The position numbers and the translations under genes were made by a program. A DNA stretch of 64,000 nt from a virus: positions 1 through 64,000 of the IMG/VR virus record IMGVR_UViG_3300033273_000282; one strand, given 5' to 3'. Below the pieces are notes generated by a model. The model saw nothing but the letters and a program-made list of their open reading frames with translations, searched no databases and was not told where the DNA came from. This document shows positions 24,201 to 34,483 of this stretch, one piece after another (position 1 is the first letter of the stretch; each line of letters opens with the position of its first letter).

Positions 24201-27200
24201 TGATCTGTCTGCTAGTGGTGGTAACCTAACGTTTACTGCTCAACTACCTGTTGGTACACAGAAGTTTGTTCCCTTTACCGAGAATAATTTCTTGATTACT
24301 GTTCTCAGCAAGGGATCTTCTACTGTTGTAGAAAACGGTGATATCATTTATATTGATCCTAGATATATCGCTGTCGAGGATTCTGTCATTACTGCTAGCA
24401 GCGTAACTGCTGGTGCTTTGAGAATCCAGAACCTACCATCTGATTACTTTGGTAATATTATGGATAGTAACTTCCCTGTACTAAAACTAACTGCTACTGT
24501 CGAGATTGACAAAGCACGTCCTAGACTCAAGACTGCTATTAGAGACAAGCGTATTATCGTTGTATCTTCTGGTGACCGTGTAATTCCTATTAGAGGTCAA
24601 GACTACGATTCTGATGTCATCGAGATTTTCTCCTATTCTGACGTATTTAAACTCAAGTATGTTTATGAGGGCACAACAACCAACCCACCTGTAGTTGATC
24701 CTTCTGGCAACTTGGTTAGTGGTACTGACGTAACTTACAAATACAAGTTCGACAATGGACAGAGAGACACTTACTATGATGTTTCTAGAATTGTATTGAA
24801 GCCTGGTTTCGATGCTCCTACTGGTCAACTAGTCGTAGCGTTCGACTTCTTCGAACATTCTCAAGGTGACTTCTGTACTGTTGATTCTTATCTCCATGAA
24901 GCAGGCGTTCTACCTGACGAGATTCCTCTATTCAACTCGACTGTTAACGGTGTCATTTCTCTTAGAGATTCCATCGATTTCAGACCTAAGGTTGATGGTA
25001 ATACCACTATTACTGGTTTCCAAGATCAATCTATTGTCGAAGCATTTGACAGCACAGACTACATTACTTTCCTAGGCACTGGTGGTATTCCAACAGCAAC
25101 ACCTGCTACTGATGCTGGTCTAGCATACACAGTTTCCTTTAGTGAGAAGCAATACCTAGATCGTATCGATGGTCTATTCCTCACCAAAAAAGGTGACTTT
25201 ATCATCAAAGAAGGTAATGCTTCACTCAACCCATCTAAACCAGAACCAGTAGATGATGCTGTTTCTCTCTGCTATCTCCATATCCCTGCTTACACCAACA
25301 ACAGTAAGGATGTAAGAATTGTTCCTGTGGATAACAAGCGTTATACCATGAAGGACATTGGTAAACTAGAGAAGAGAATTGAGCGTCTTGAGTATTACAC
25401 CACTCTAAGCATCCTTGAGCAGCAAGCACTAAACATGCAGGTCAAAGACGAGATTGGTCTAGACAGATTCAAGTCTGGTTTCCTCGTAGATAACTTCGAG
25501 GCACATAGAACTGGCAACCTCAAGTCTGAAGACTACAGATGTGCTATTGATACTCAGCAGTCTGTCCTAAGAGCACAATCTAAAGAAGATAGTTTTGTTC
25601 TCAAAGAAATCAACACTAGAGATGACCAAAGAGCAGTCGATGGTTATGTCATTAACGACGGTGTTGTTACACTACCATATGAAAATGTTGAACTACTAGG
25701 TAATGCTAATGCTACTAACACCATCAATCCTAATCCTTTTGTTGTTATCCAGTATGTTGGTGAGGGTGTTATTTCTCCACAACAAGATTCTTGGTATGAT
25801 CAAAGCATTGCTCCTCTAGTTGTTGACACTAACACTAAACTCAATACCATCTTCTTAGCAAAAGATGTTGTAGCGGATGCTTATTCTAGTCTCTACAACT
25901 CCTTTATTGTGAACTGGTGTGGTACTGATGCTGGATTGCTACCTATCGAGTCTCTTGCTGGTATCAACAGCGAAGACATCGAATCTACTGTAGAACCTGC
26001 TTCTGTTGCCAGTTCTTCTAATGTAAGTCCACAGAACAATGAAGTGGGCAAAGGTGTTGGTACAAGAACTATCAACAATAAGAAAGTCTCCACTGCTCTA
26101 CAGTTTTTCGCCAGATCTATTCCTGTCAAGTTTGTCATGAACAGACTGAAGCCTGACACCAAGGTCTATGTGTTCATGGAAGGTCGTAACATTGATCGTT
26201 GGGTTGTACCTGATAGTCGTTTTAGTGGTCAGGCAGGCAACTCCCTCTCTACTTTCGGCGCTCCTCTAGTCACCGATAGTAACGGTAACCTCTCTGGTAT
26301 CATTCTAGTTCCTGCTGGTCTACCTCCTGTATCTAACACTAGATGGACTGGTAATGTAGATACTGTTGATTATGATCAGACTGGCGAGGAGATTAGATTC
26401 TCTACTGGCACAAAGACTATTAGATTTACTTCTGCTTCGGATGATGCTGACAAGTCTGAAGTAGATACTTATGCTGAAGTCAAGTTCTATGCTGCTGGCA
26501 TTACACCAGAGAATCCTGCTAGCATTACTTCTACCGCTACATCATTCTTCAAAGCAAATGAAGGTGTACAGTTGGTTGATAGCAACACTGATGATCCAGT
26601 CAAACCAAATCCACTTGCTCAAACATTCAAGATTGAGAACTTCGATGGTGGTGTTATGACCACTGGTGTTGATCTTTTCTTCAGCAAGAAGAGTGAAACT
26701 ATTCCTCTTAGAGCATATCTAACGGATGTTGTTGCTGGTAAACCAGGCAAGAATATTATTCCTGGTACACAAGTATCTCTAACTCCTGAGACTTATCTAA
26801 GAGTTTATGTAACTGGAGAGAGTGAGACTGTTACCATCAATCTAGATGAGATTGTAACTGGCAAGACATCTAATGCCTCTGGTCCTATCGCTAAAGTATT
26901 CGACTCGAACCTAGTAAGAGTTGGTGATGACACCAGCACTTCCTTCCAGTTGAATAAGGAACAGGTTTACACTCTTGTTCTAAACAACCACAACGGAACT
27001 TCTTTCGTAGCAAACGAATCACTATCCATTCCTTCTGTTACTACTTACAACAACTTGAACAACACTACTTTAGGTGTATTCATTGCTAAGGATTCTGGTA
27101 AAGTAACTGACCTAAGAGTCAGTGCTGTTGGTGATAACTACGAGACTGCTTCTATTACTATCGAGAGTCCTCAGTTGCCTGGAGGATCTTCAGCAACAGG

Positions 27201-29370
27201 TTCGATTTCTGTTTCTGATGGTAAGGTATACAACTGTGAGGTTTCGCTCTCAGGAAGAGGATATACCGAACCACCATCTGTTGTTGTGAAGGGTGTTGGT
27301 CTTGGTGCTGCTGGTGCTGTTATCGAATCTGTCGTTGAGATTGATACACCTGCTGTAAGAATGGGTATTGCTGTCGATACTGATGGTGTTACCGAATCTA
27401 CAACTCCAACTAGATTTAACTTCAAGCATCCTGTATTCCTACAAAATGATACCGAGTATGCTCTTGCTATCGAGACAGACTCGATTGAGTATGAACTATG
27501 GGCATCTAAACTAGGTGAAGTTGAAATTGCCACTAGCAATATTGTTACTACACAACCTTCTCTAGGTTCTGTTTATAAGTCTCAGAACACTGACACTTGG
27601 ACAGAAGATCTATTCGAAGATATCAAGTTTACTCTATATCGTGCCGACTTTGATACTACAGGTGGCGAGATTGAAGTTACTAATGAAAATCTAGGTTACG
27701 AGAAACTACTCGTTTCTCCTTTTGAGACCAGTGTAAGATCTGCTACTAATGCTACGTCTACCCTTTTTAAGAACAACAATTCTATCCTCAAGGTTTATCA
27801 TAGAGACAATGGTTTTGAAGATACTGGCAACTCTTATGTATTCTTCCAAGAAGCAGAAGACGTTGGTGGCATCTCTGGTGTTACTCTAAACCAGAGACTA
27901 TATAAAGTCTCTAACTCTGGTATTGACACTTATAACATTACAAGTCCAAACGGTGCTGGTTCTAGCATCATTGGTGGTGGTAAGACTGTTCTTGCTTCTT
28001 ACAACAGAAAGTTTGAGCGTCTCTATGCTCAGGTTCCTTATCTACAACTAGATGGTACAACGATCGAGTCGTTCGTTGCTACTACTGACATAGTTCCTGT
28101 TGACTCACAAACTAAGAATTATGTTTCTTATTCCTTTGTTGATTACGAGAAGACATTCCTTGGTGAAGAACACTTCTTCACTAGCCAGAAAGTAATTGCT
28201 TCTAGAATTAACCAGACTATGAATGGTTTGGCACATTCGTTGAAGTATAAGTTTAGACTGTCTACAACAAACTCTGCTCTGTCTCCTGTAATTGATCTAC
28301 GTACTGCTACAGTCAAGACAGCAACCAATAGAATTGAAAATGCTACTGGTTATGAAGATAGATATGGTAAGAGAGATCAGATCGTCAAGTTCCAACCTCT
28401 CTACACTTTGTCTATTGCTGTTACTGGAACAAATGCTGGTCAAGTAGATACTAATCTAACTCTGGTTGGACAAACTTCTAAGGCAGAAGGTCTTATCACT
28501 AACTATGATAGTGGCGATGCTACAATAAGACTAAGAACAATCACTCCGTTCCAACAGGGTGAACCACTAGATCTGATTGGCACTGATGGTGTTCAGATTC
28601 AAAACGTTGGTATTACTATCACCAGTATTTCTGAGATTGATTTTAACTTCAGTGTAGGTTCTAATGTTATTGCTTACTCTCAGACAGATTCTACTGTTGA
28701 TTATGCCAATAAGATTAATGGTAAGGTTATTCTATGGGATGCCGAAGATAAGATTCTAATTGTGGAAAACTCTTATCAACCAATTAATAACAACTACACT
28801 GCTAAGGTTGCTGATGGTGAAGCATATAACAGAGCATCGACCACATCTGCTCAACAACCTGATATCTTTAGAGTTGGTGATGTAGTTCAGTCAACTGGAG
28901 ATGACACTCCTGTATTCGTTGAACTCAATACGATTGAGTATACTACAGGTGTTGATTATGTTCCAGAGACAGATGCCGTTAATAGTTCTTCGGTTGCTAA
29001 GTATGTGACCAAGGAAGTATTCATTGATAATCCTGGTTCTTCTATTGATGTAAGATCCACCATGAATCTTACTGATATTGAGAATGTTAAGATTTACTAT
29101 AAGATTAGAGAGTCTTCTAGTTCAGCAAACTTTGAGGACATTAACTGGGTTCCATTCAATAATGACGGCAACCCAGATGTAAATAACCTTGCTACTCCAA
29201 CTAACTCTATTTCTGGTCAGTTTGAGAAGCAAGTAGATTATCAGGAACTATTATACAGTGCTTCTAATCTACCTGAGTTTACATCCTTCGCTATCAAGAT
29301 TATCATGAAAACTGATAATCCTTCTTATGTACCCAAGATCCAAGACCTAAGAGCTGTAGCTTCATACTGA
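21298..29370 (+). CDS. very large DUF4815 virion protein
   Basis: 2690 residues. The N-terminus PYYDDYDAGKNFYKVLFRPG, then SIQTRELTSLQSILQNQIES, is the signature of DUF4815 proteins, large phage structural proteins of undetermined role. A helical section near residues 1340-1390 (KRYTMKDIGKLEKRIERLEY) looks like a coiled coil. GG-x-GY beta repeats occur, for example near residue 1985 (CEVSLSGRGYTEPPSVVV). Placement after gp8 suggests an outer baseplate or fibre-network component. Read-through translation is probably blocked by the hairpin just upstream. Family call firm, function unknown. Confidence 0.8.
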   Translation: MPQKTNLNVAPYYDDYDAGKNFYKVLFRPGYSIQTRELTSLQSILQNQIESFGKFNFKQGQQVIPGEVGLNTKLDYVKLSSVSEVAVNEGGQIVYKKYDIKKLVGTQLSGLNSGVVGRVLSAEYGSDIEADTLFVKYTTSGNASNETTFRQGETLEVIGGINTPLLVVGTDGSVLPTSINVEDPISGQISTLTSPAMGFATAVDVQEGVYFINGFFVRNEKQLLVVNKYYNKPSAKVGFTVSEDIVTPEEDASLTDNARGFSNSSAPGAHRLSINLTLTKFDYTANTDKNFIQLVQIKNGTVEKQVRPADYTLLEETLARRTYDESGDYVVEDFDYDVREYYQRSGNNGVYALNTETGLINKTYTEAEAEGKMVLHVSSGKAYVKGYEIINKESKTLEVNKGRDTLQRDNVTIKSKGLSEFNVTNVFGSVPLNTVGDELTGYPSVSLNSVFNDGTIGFSGLEPDGYFRDSVDRRSQVFNLKDGIMTIYVQSLGDQPVQTSQLPDEVFFVTTRGTGTIQGKSATVIGKAIVNRPEVNPASNAVFGELTIVGDKSVLDNFMKEYDDGETDFRRYIYTSQTLMETSSDPYGVVVDYNPSFTPIVGVAKPKNFRMINRGSGFNPDSDIILSKGRTGSATPYNATFGFSYFNPVFFTRLKLEKKIIADTFKNGKYIYGKESKAYGVIENDTTGNFSGISTLFVTTLSGQFIPGETIIDEEQNAIKIAKENTISHFVVNKRGSNYNDASSVVINGEIFDQSKVDVVLYGGAVVQVLVEDRSALQQTYATPPEILFTSDDSNTDKAVVTPVLFKDTVLTFTPQNVKSLSSTFNNYTFTADVDFSSTSYATYQQISDFTFFGTKGKKFIECNGFGADLTGDLIQGDIIQFTDANNNVIKNIVQYVTLPENTEKSRIYFDYALPDNVTNATIVRLRPILTNSSATLVFPTGSKQVASLVSDDANTKFKYHVRKDFVTDLSASGGNLTFTAQLPVGTQKFVPFTENNFLITVLSKGSSTVVENGDIIYIDPRYIAVEDSVITASSVTAGALRIQNLPSDYFGNIMDSNFPVLKLTATVEIDKARPRLKTAIRDKRIIVVSSGDRVIPIRGQDYDSDVIEIFSYSDVFKLKYVYEGTTTNPPVVDPSGNLVSGTDVTYKYKFDNGQRDTYYDVSRIVLKPGFDAPTGQLVVAFDFFEHSQGDFCTVDSYLHEAGVLPDEIPLFNSTVNGVISLRDSIDFRPKVDGNTTITGFQDQSIVEAFDSTDYITFLGTGGIPTATPATDAGLAYTVSFSEKQYLDRIDGLFLTKKGDFIIKEGNASLNPSKPEPVDDAVSLCYLHIPAYTNNSKDVRIVPVDNKRYTMKDIGKLEKRIERLEYYTTLSILEQQALNMQVKDEIGLDRFKSGFLVDNFEAHRTGNLKSEDYRCAIDTQQSVLRAQSKEDSFVLKEINTRDDQRAVDGYVINDGVVTLPYENVELLGNANATNTINPNPFVVIQYVGEGVISPQQDSWYDQSIAPLVVDTNTKLNTIFLAKDVVADAYSSLYNSFIVNWCGTDAGLLPIESLAGINSEDIESTVEPASVASSSNVSPQNNEVGKGVGTRTINNKKVSTALQFFARSIPVKFVMNRLKPDTKVYVFMEGRNIDRWVVPDSRFSGQAGNSLSTFGAPLVTDSNGNLSGIILVPAGLPPVSNTRWTGNVDTVDYDQTGEEIRFSTGTKTIRFTSASDDADKSEVDTYAEVKFYAAGITPENPASITSTATSFFKANEGVQLVDSNTDDPVKPNPLAQTFKIENFDGGVMTTGVDLFFSKKSETIPLRAYLTDVVAGKPGKNIIPGTQVSLTPETYLRVYVTGESETVTINLDEIVTGKTSNASGPIAKVFDSNLVRVGDDTSTSFQLNKEQVYTLVLNNHNGTSFVANESLSIPSVTTYNNLNNTTLGVFIAKDSGKVTDLRVSAVGDNYETASITIESPQLPGGSSATGSISVSDGKVYNCEVSLSGRGYTEPPSVVVKGVGLGAAGAVIESVVEIDTPAVRMGIAVDTDGVTESTTPTRFNFKHPVFLQNDTEYALAIETDSIEYELWASKLGEVEIATSNIVTTQPSLGSVYKSQNTDTWTEDLFEDIKFTLYRADFDTTGGEIEVTNENLGYEKLLVSPFETSVRSATNATSTLFKNNNSILKVYHRDNGFEDTGNSYVFFQEAEDVGGISGVTLNQRLYKVSNSGIDTYNITSPNGAGSSIIGGGKTVLASYNRKFERLYAQVPYLQLDGTTIESFVATTDIVPVDSQTKNYVSYSFVDYEKTFLGEEHFFTSQKVIASRINQTMNGLAHSLKYKFRLSTTNSALSPVIDLRTATVKTATNRIENATGYEDRYGKRDQIVKFQPLYTLSIAVTGTNAGQVDTNLTLVGQTSKAEGLITNYDSGDATIRLRTITPFQQGEPLDLIGTDGVQIQNVGITITSISEIDFNFSVGSNVIAYSQTDSTVDYANKINGKVILWDAEDKILIVENSYQPINNNYTAKVADGEAYNRASTTSAQQPDIFRVGDVVQSTGDDTPVFVELNTIEYTTGVDYVPETDAVNSSSVAKYVTKEVFIDNPGSSIDVRSTMNLTDIENVKIYYKIRESSSSANFEDINWVPFNNDGNPDVNNLATPTNSISGQFEKQVDYQELLYSASNLPEFTSFAIKIIMKTDNPSYVPKIQDLRAVASY

Positions 29371-29570
29371 TGAGATATTTAAAAGTTGAAGGTCACGAAA
29401 ATCTTTATCGTGATGTCACCACGGGGGCGATTGTCAACACTGACAAACCCACTCCCAGAAACTTTTCTCGTACATTTAACAATGCACTAGAAGACATAAA
29501 TACATTGAAGGAAGAACTATCTGAAATCAAACTACTTCTTAGAGAGATCGTAAGAAATGCCAGCAATTAA
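29370..29570 (+). CDS. small coiled-coil protein, probable virion-associated
   Basis: 66 residues. The start overlaps the previous stop (TGATG) and the end overlaps the next gene by 14 bases, so it is translated in coupling with the structural genes. N-terminal half polar and strand-like; C-terminal half a heptad-rich helix (FNNALEDINTLKEELSEIKL). No family recognised; an adaptor or assembly role is an inference from position. Confidence 0.65.
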   Translation: MRYLKVEGHENLYRDVTTGAIVNTDKPTPRNFSRTFNNALEDINTLKEELSEIKLLLREIVRNASN

Positions 29571-32500
29571 CGTTAGTAGAACAGATACCTTTGAAACTCA
29601 AAGGCAAAAAATTAATGAGATTGGTCAGAATCTATTTCAGATCTACCAAGGTGGCAGTGACTTGTCTACAGGTGTCCTAAGAATTGGTGACGGAACTGTA
29701 GGAGATCCTTCTCTAGGATTTATTAATGATACCACTCTAGGTTTTTACAAGGCAGGGCAATCTACACTAGGAGTTGCTGGTAGCGGAAAGAAAATTTTTG
29801 ATTATCAACCATCAGAATCAGTTAGTTACCAAGATTTTATTGTAAGAAGAAGTAGTCTCGTAACTACAGGACTAGCACTTACTAGTGGTGGTAGTGGTTA
29901 TGACGAAGGCACTTATCTAGCAGTTGGAATTACTGGAGGAACAGGACAATCTGCTGAAGCCACATTTACAGTAGTTGGTTTTTCTGGTGTAGTAGTACAA
30001 CCTGGAGAAAACTATAACGTAGGAAGTTATTCTTCCGTTCTTGTCAACAACAGCACGGGTACTATTGGTGCCGATCCTGCTATAATTTCATTCACTGTTC
30101 CTGGAATTGATGGAGACATTACTGATGCTGGATCTGGATATCGCCCAGGTGTCTATCTAAATCAAGGTTTTACTGGTGGTAATGGCACTGGCGGCTCCGC
30201 TAATATTACTATTGAGGGAACTGTAGCATTAGGTATTCAAATTAATAATGCTGGTAGTGGACTAGCGGATGGTGAATATCCAGAAATTCCAGTTCTTAAT
30301 ATACCAGCTAATACTTTTGTAGTAACCACTATTACAAATCCAAATGGACCACCTCCAAATAATGTATTCCAAATTGACGGTGTTACTCAACCCACTTTGG
30401 ATCTTTATGAAGGTAATACATATCATTTTGATATTTCCGATGCTACCAATGAAGGACATCCATTTTCAATTAGAGGAGCAGGTGGGTCAACACTAGACAC
30501 TTCGGCTTTCGTAGTTACAAAGTACGGAAATGACGGTGCTGCCAACTCTATTGTTGAAGTTGTTGTAAGACGTAACGCTACTTATACATCTTTGAACACT
30601 GCTATCGAATATTTCTGTGAACAACATGATGGCATGGGTGGATCGGCTAATATTAATAATACTGGTCCAATAGGTTTAACAAGCTCAGCAGCAGGAGGCT
30701 TAGCTACCATTACTGTTGCTGGTGGTGTTATTACAGTAGTTGATTTTATAGGTTCTGCTGCCAAAAACTATGCGTCTTTGGGATCATCTGAATTAACATT
30801 ACATGGACCATCTATTGGTGCTACTACTAATACAGTAGGTGAATTCCAGATTGTGACGGAGACAATTACTGGAACAGTGACAAGCGTTTTTCCTGTTGAT
30901 ACAGGAATTGATTATGATAATGGTGATGTTCTAGGATGGAACAACCTAAGCAGTACACCAGGATCTGGTTTTGAATATACTTTAAATGTAGATCCAGGAA
31001 GCGTTTCTGATATCTCCTTTAGTTCTTATGGATCAGGGTATTCTGCTAATGATGTACTAACTTTACCATCTCAGATATCTGCTAGTGGTACTATTTCTTT
31101 TGTTGATGATTCTTTCGAAATTGAAGTACCAAATTTATCTCAAGCAATTGCCGAAGGTCTTGCTACTGGATTTATTGTTCAAGGAAACAATATTCCTGCC
31201 GATACTACTTTAGAAAGTTTTGACACTACAACAAATATAATTATTCTTAGTGCCGAACCAGCTGGTACAGGTAGTGTAAGTTTTAGTTTTCTTCCTCCAT
31301 GGGGAATTGGGGCAGGATCCAACGAATTTGAATATGAAATCGAACAAGTTGGTGTAGTAAATTCTGTTGTCATTACTGATGGAGGATTTGGATATTCTTC
31401 AGGAGATGTAGTTTCTGTAAATTCTGGAGATCTAACATCAGCAATCACAAAAGTTGTAACTGCTGGACCAATTCAAGAATTGACTTTCAGTCCTGCTCTT
31501 GCTACAGGATCAATTGCTGTAGGCGATTCTCTAAAAGTTCAAGACGGAACAATTGAAAGTGGCACAGCAACAGGAACCACTACGTCAAGCGGTGGAGAAT
31601 TTACAGTATCACAAAGTTCTACAACTGGATCTGGTATAGGTGCTTCTTTCTTGGTTACTAGAGGTGATGGTGGTGAAGTAGGTGCTTTGGGTGAAATTGT
31701 TTCTGTTGATATTGTTGATGGTGGTTTTGGACACGCTGTTTCTGATCAAATCACACTTCTAGGAGCGTCAGTTGGTGGATCTACTCCAGCAGATAATATT
31801 ACTTTCGTTGTAGAAGGTGTTACCGAATCAACATTGGCAGTTGTTAGAAGTGTTCCTTCTGGTCCTATTTCATCTATACTAATTGATGGTGTTGGATTCG
31901 CTGATGCTGATGTATTAGTAGAAGATGGAACAACTTCTCCAACATTTACTGTTGCTACTGCTTCCGTACTGTCGTCAAGATTTTTCATTGATGACGATCT
32001 TCATCCAGATTTAACACTTTATTCTGGAGACACATATAGATTTGATTACACTAGCAGCACTGTTACTGGTGATGGTACATTATTTAAATTAAGTGTTGTT
32101 CCTGATGGAAAGTATTACCTAGTAGAGAACTTAACTGCTGATTTAACACAAGGATCAAATCAAGTAACATTTTCGGATGTTACTGGATTAGTGATTGGTC
32201 TGGGTGCTGCTGTTACTTTTGGTGAAGGTGCTGTACCTGCTAATACAACTATTACTGCTATTGATGGAACTACAGTAACACTCAGCAACCCAGCGACTGT
32301 TGGTGGTAGTGCTACATTTACTTTCAGTGGAACTGAATATACTGATGGAGTTAGTGTAGTAGAAAATGTTCTAACGATTACTATTAATGATAGCACACCA
32401 GATTTATATTTTTATTCCTCTAGTGTAGCAGATGCTGGTGGTAGTGATGGTCAAGAAGCGGTACTAACTACAGACAACAATAACCCCAAAACTTTTGGTA

Positions 32501-34479
32501 GTGGTCTTGCTCTTACTGTTAGTGCTATTGAAAATACTGATGTAATTACTTTTGATGTTGCTGAAGGTGAAATTGATTCTACCCAATTAAATGTCTCCGA
32601 CACTGCTACTATTAATGTTGGTTCATTTACAACTTCTCTTTCTACACCAGCGGCGACTGTAACGGCGCTATCAGCAGATTCTATTACTGCTACTACAGAT
32701 CTTGCTGTTACTGCTACTAACACCAATTTTTCCTCAAATGTAAATATTGGCAATTTTCTCACTGTTGCTCAAGATACTGGAAAGGTAGAAACTTCTGGAG
32801 AAATTAAAACTTTTAATAAGTTTAACTCTAATGATCTTTTGTTTATCGAAAATGCTGAAATTTCCACAGCTCCTGGAACAGCATTGATTCTAAAACCAGG
32901 ATCTACATCAGATGTAACTAAAGTAGATTCTGTTACTGCTCTGAAGATTCCAGCAGGTCTTGAATCAGATAAACCAGCTACCTCAGAAGATGGTTACATT
33001 CGTTTCAACACCACAACAAATCAATATGAAGGATATAGTGCTACTAACGGATCTTGGTCTTCTTTGGGTGGTGTACGAGATCTAGATGGCAACACCACCA
33101 TTCTTGCCGAAGAAACTGTTGGTGCTAATGATAATACTTTATGGTTTATTAATGACAACATTAATACCATGAAGTTCTCTCCTAATTACATGGAGTTTGT
33201 GGATGTCAAGAAGGTTAGATCTATTAACACTTCTGCTCCAGCTTTTACTAACTGGGTGGCAAATGCAACTTTGACAGCAGGTGATTATGTAAAGTATGGC
33301 AATAACATCTTCCTAGTTGTTTCTAGTGGACAAGCAGCAACATCAGGTAGTGAACCAACAGATACTTCTGGTAATGATTTCTCTAATGGTAGTGCTACCT
33401 TAAGATTCTATATCACTGCTGTATCATTTATTACATTTGAAGAAGTATCTGAAGTTCGTATTGACCCAGCGGGATATACAGATCTAGTCATTAACAATGA
33501 ACTAAGGTTCTCTAACAACAATATCTCATCTACTCTAAATGATATTCTATTCTCTCCTAGTTCAGGAAAGAAAGTCAAGATTGATGCTCCGACATCACTT
33601 GTGCTTCCTGTTGGAGATAACAACTCCAAAGGTTCTCCAGAGCAAGGATCTGTTAGATATAACACAGATGATAATCAGTTTGAAGGATACAACGGTGCTC
33701 AGTGGGGCGGACTTGGTGGTGTCAAAGATATTGACCAGGATACTGAGATCAGGGCAGAGTCTGCTCCAGGCGCTGATGAAGATATTTTATTCTTCAAGAA
33801 TGGTGGTAACAATACTCTAAGGGTTACTCAAACTGCCATGGAGTTTGACTCTATGGATACTATCAGTAGTGTCACCAGTAATACACTGAACCTAGAAGCA
33901 ACTGAAGTTACTTTTAATTCTCTTGCTCTTACTATCGACACGGATGCTGTTGACACTTGCTTCTTACTATCCACGAGATCCCAATTTGATATTGGTCTTT
34001 CTTCTGGTTTGAATACCGATCACTTAATTAGATTTAATAATCTTGGCGAGACCATTTACAATCTTGGATTCGGAACTGGTACGGATGATAATATCACTAT
34101 GTTGAATAGTGATCTAACAAACATTAATTATAAAAATGTTAGGTTCTCTACCACTAAACTAGATCTAGAAAAAGGTTTGTTGAATTCTGGTAATGCCACT
34201 GTTTATAATATTTCTACAGAAGCTTCGGCAAAAACTGTTGTTACAGCATACAATACAACAACGGGAGACAAAGAAATTATCGAGTTCTTGGTTATTGATG
34301 ACGGAACCGACGTATTCTTTACAGACACCAACAATATCAAAACAGGAGCAGAACTTATTAGTTCTCTCTTTGATATTGATGGTTCTCAGAATGTTCGTAT
34401 TACTTTGACTCTCGATACTAATCTATCAAATGGTGATAATGTTGAAGTGACTATTGTAAATACTGTTACTAAAAGGTAA
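29557..34479 (+). CDS. large baseplate/pin protein (gp10-like start) with cupredoxin-like domain
   Basis: 1640 residues. The start TDTFETQRQKINEIGQNLF resembles the N-terminal KINENF helix of T4 gp9/gp10. Residues about 95-800 are beta-rich with many GG-x-GY repeats. Residues about 265-365 form a cupredoxin-like domain: TLDLYEGNTYHFDISDATNE, then H301 in GHPF, and C354-x2-H357-x2-M360. A degenerate copy without the His lies near 805-870. Two copies of an EGY...LGGV-D-D module lie near 1140-1215 and 1360-1435. Probably a trimeric outer baseplate protein; exact T4 counterpart uncertain. Confidence 0.65.
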   Translation: MPAINVSRTDTFETQRQKINEIGQNLFQIYQGGSDLSTGVLRIGDGTVGDPSLGFINDTTLGFYKAGQSTLGVAGSGKKIFDYQPSESVSYQDFIVRRSSLVTTGLALTSGGSGYDEGTYLAVGITGGTGQSAEATFTVVGFSGVVVQPGENYNVGSYSSVLVNNSTGTIGADPAIISFTVPGIDGDITDAGSGYRPGVYLNQGFTGGNGTGGSANITIEGTVALGIQINNAGSGLADGEYPEIPVLNIPANTFVVTTITNPNGPPPNNVFQIDGVTQPTLDLYEGNTYHFDISDATNEGHPFSIRGAGGSTLDTSAFVVTKYGNDGAANSIVEVVVRRNATYTSLNTAIEYFCEQHDGMGGSANINNTGPIGLTSSAAGGLATITVAGGVITVVDFIGSAAKNYASLGSSELTLHGPSIGATTNTVGEFQIVTETITGTVTSVFPVDTGIDYDNGDVLGWNNLSSTPGSGFEYTLNVDPGSVSDISFSSYGSGYSANDVLTLPSQISASGTISFVDDSFEIEVPNLSQAIAEGLATGFIVQGNNIPADTTLESFDTTTNIIILSAEPAGTGSVSFSFLPPWGIGAGSNEFEYEIEQVGVVNSVVITDGGFGYSSGDVVSVNSGDLTSAITKVVTAGPIQELTFSPALATGSIAVGDSLKVQDGTIESGTATGTTTSSGGEFTVSQSSTTGSGIGASFLVTRGDGGEVGALGEIVSVDIVDGGFGHAVSDQITLLGASVGGSTPADNITFVVEGVTESTLAVVRSVPSGPISSILIDGVGFADADVLVEDGTTSPTFTVATASVLSSRFFIDDDLHPDLTLYSGDTYRFDYTSSTVTGDGTLFKLSVVPDGKYYLVENLTADLTQGSNQVTFSDVTGLVIGLGAAVTFGEGAVPANTTITAIDGTTVTLSNPATVGGSATFTFSGTEYTDGVSVVENVLTITINDSTPDLYFYSSSVADAGGSDGQEAVLTTDNNNPKTFGSGLALTVSAIENTDVITFDVAEGEIDSTQLNVSDTATINVGSFTTSLSTPAATVTALSADSITATTDLAVTATNTNFSSNVNIGNFLTVAQDTGKVETSGEIKTFNKFNSNDLLFIENAEISTAPGTALILKPGSTSDVTKVDSVTALKIPAGLESDKPATSEDGYIRFNTTTNQYEGYSATNGSWSSLGGVRDLDGNTTILAEETVGANDNTLWFINDNINTMKFSPNYMEFVDVKKVRSINTSAPAFTNWVANATLTAGDYVKYGNNIFLVVSSGQAATSGSEPTDTSGNDFSNGSATLRFYITAVSFITFEEVSEVRIDPAGYTDLVINNELRFSNNNISSTLNDILFSPSSGKKVKIDAPTSLVLPVGDNNSKGSPEQGSVRYNTDDNQFEGYNGAQWGGLGGVKDIDQDTEIRAESAPGADEDILFFKNGGNNTLRVTQTAMEFDSMDTISSVTSNTLNLEATEVTFNSLALTIDTDAVDTCFLLSTRSQFDIGLSSGLNTDHLIRFNNLGETIYNLGFGTGTDDNITMLNSDLTNINYKNVRFSTTKLDLEKGLLNSGNATVYNISTEASAKTVVTAYNTTTGDKEIIEFLVIDDGTDVFFTDTNNIKTGAELISSLFDIDGSQNVRITLTLDTNLSNGDNVEVTIVNTVTKR

Positions 34480-34483
34480 ATAA

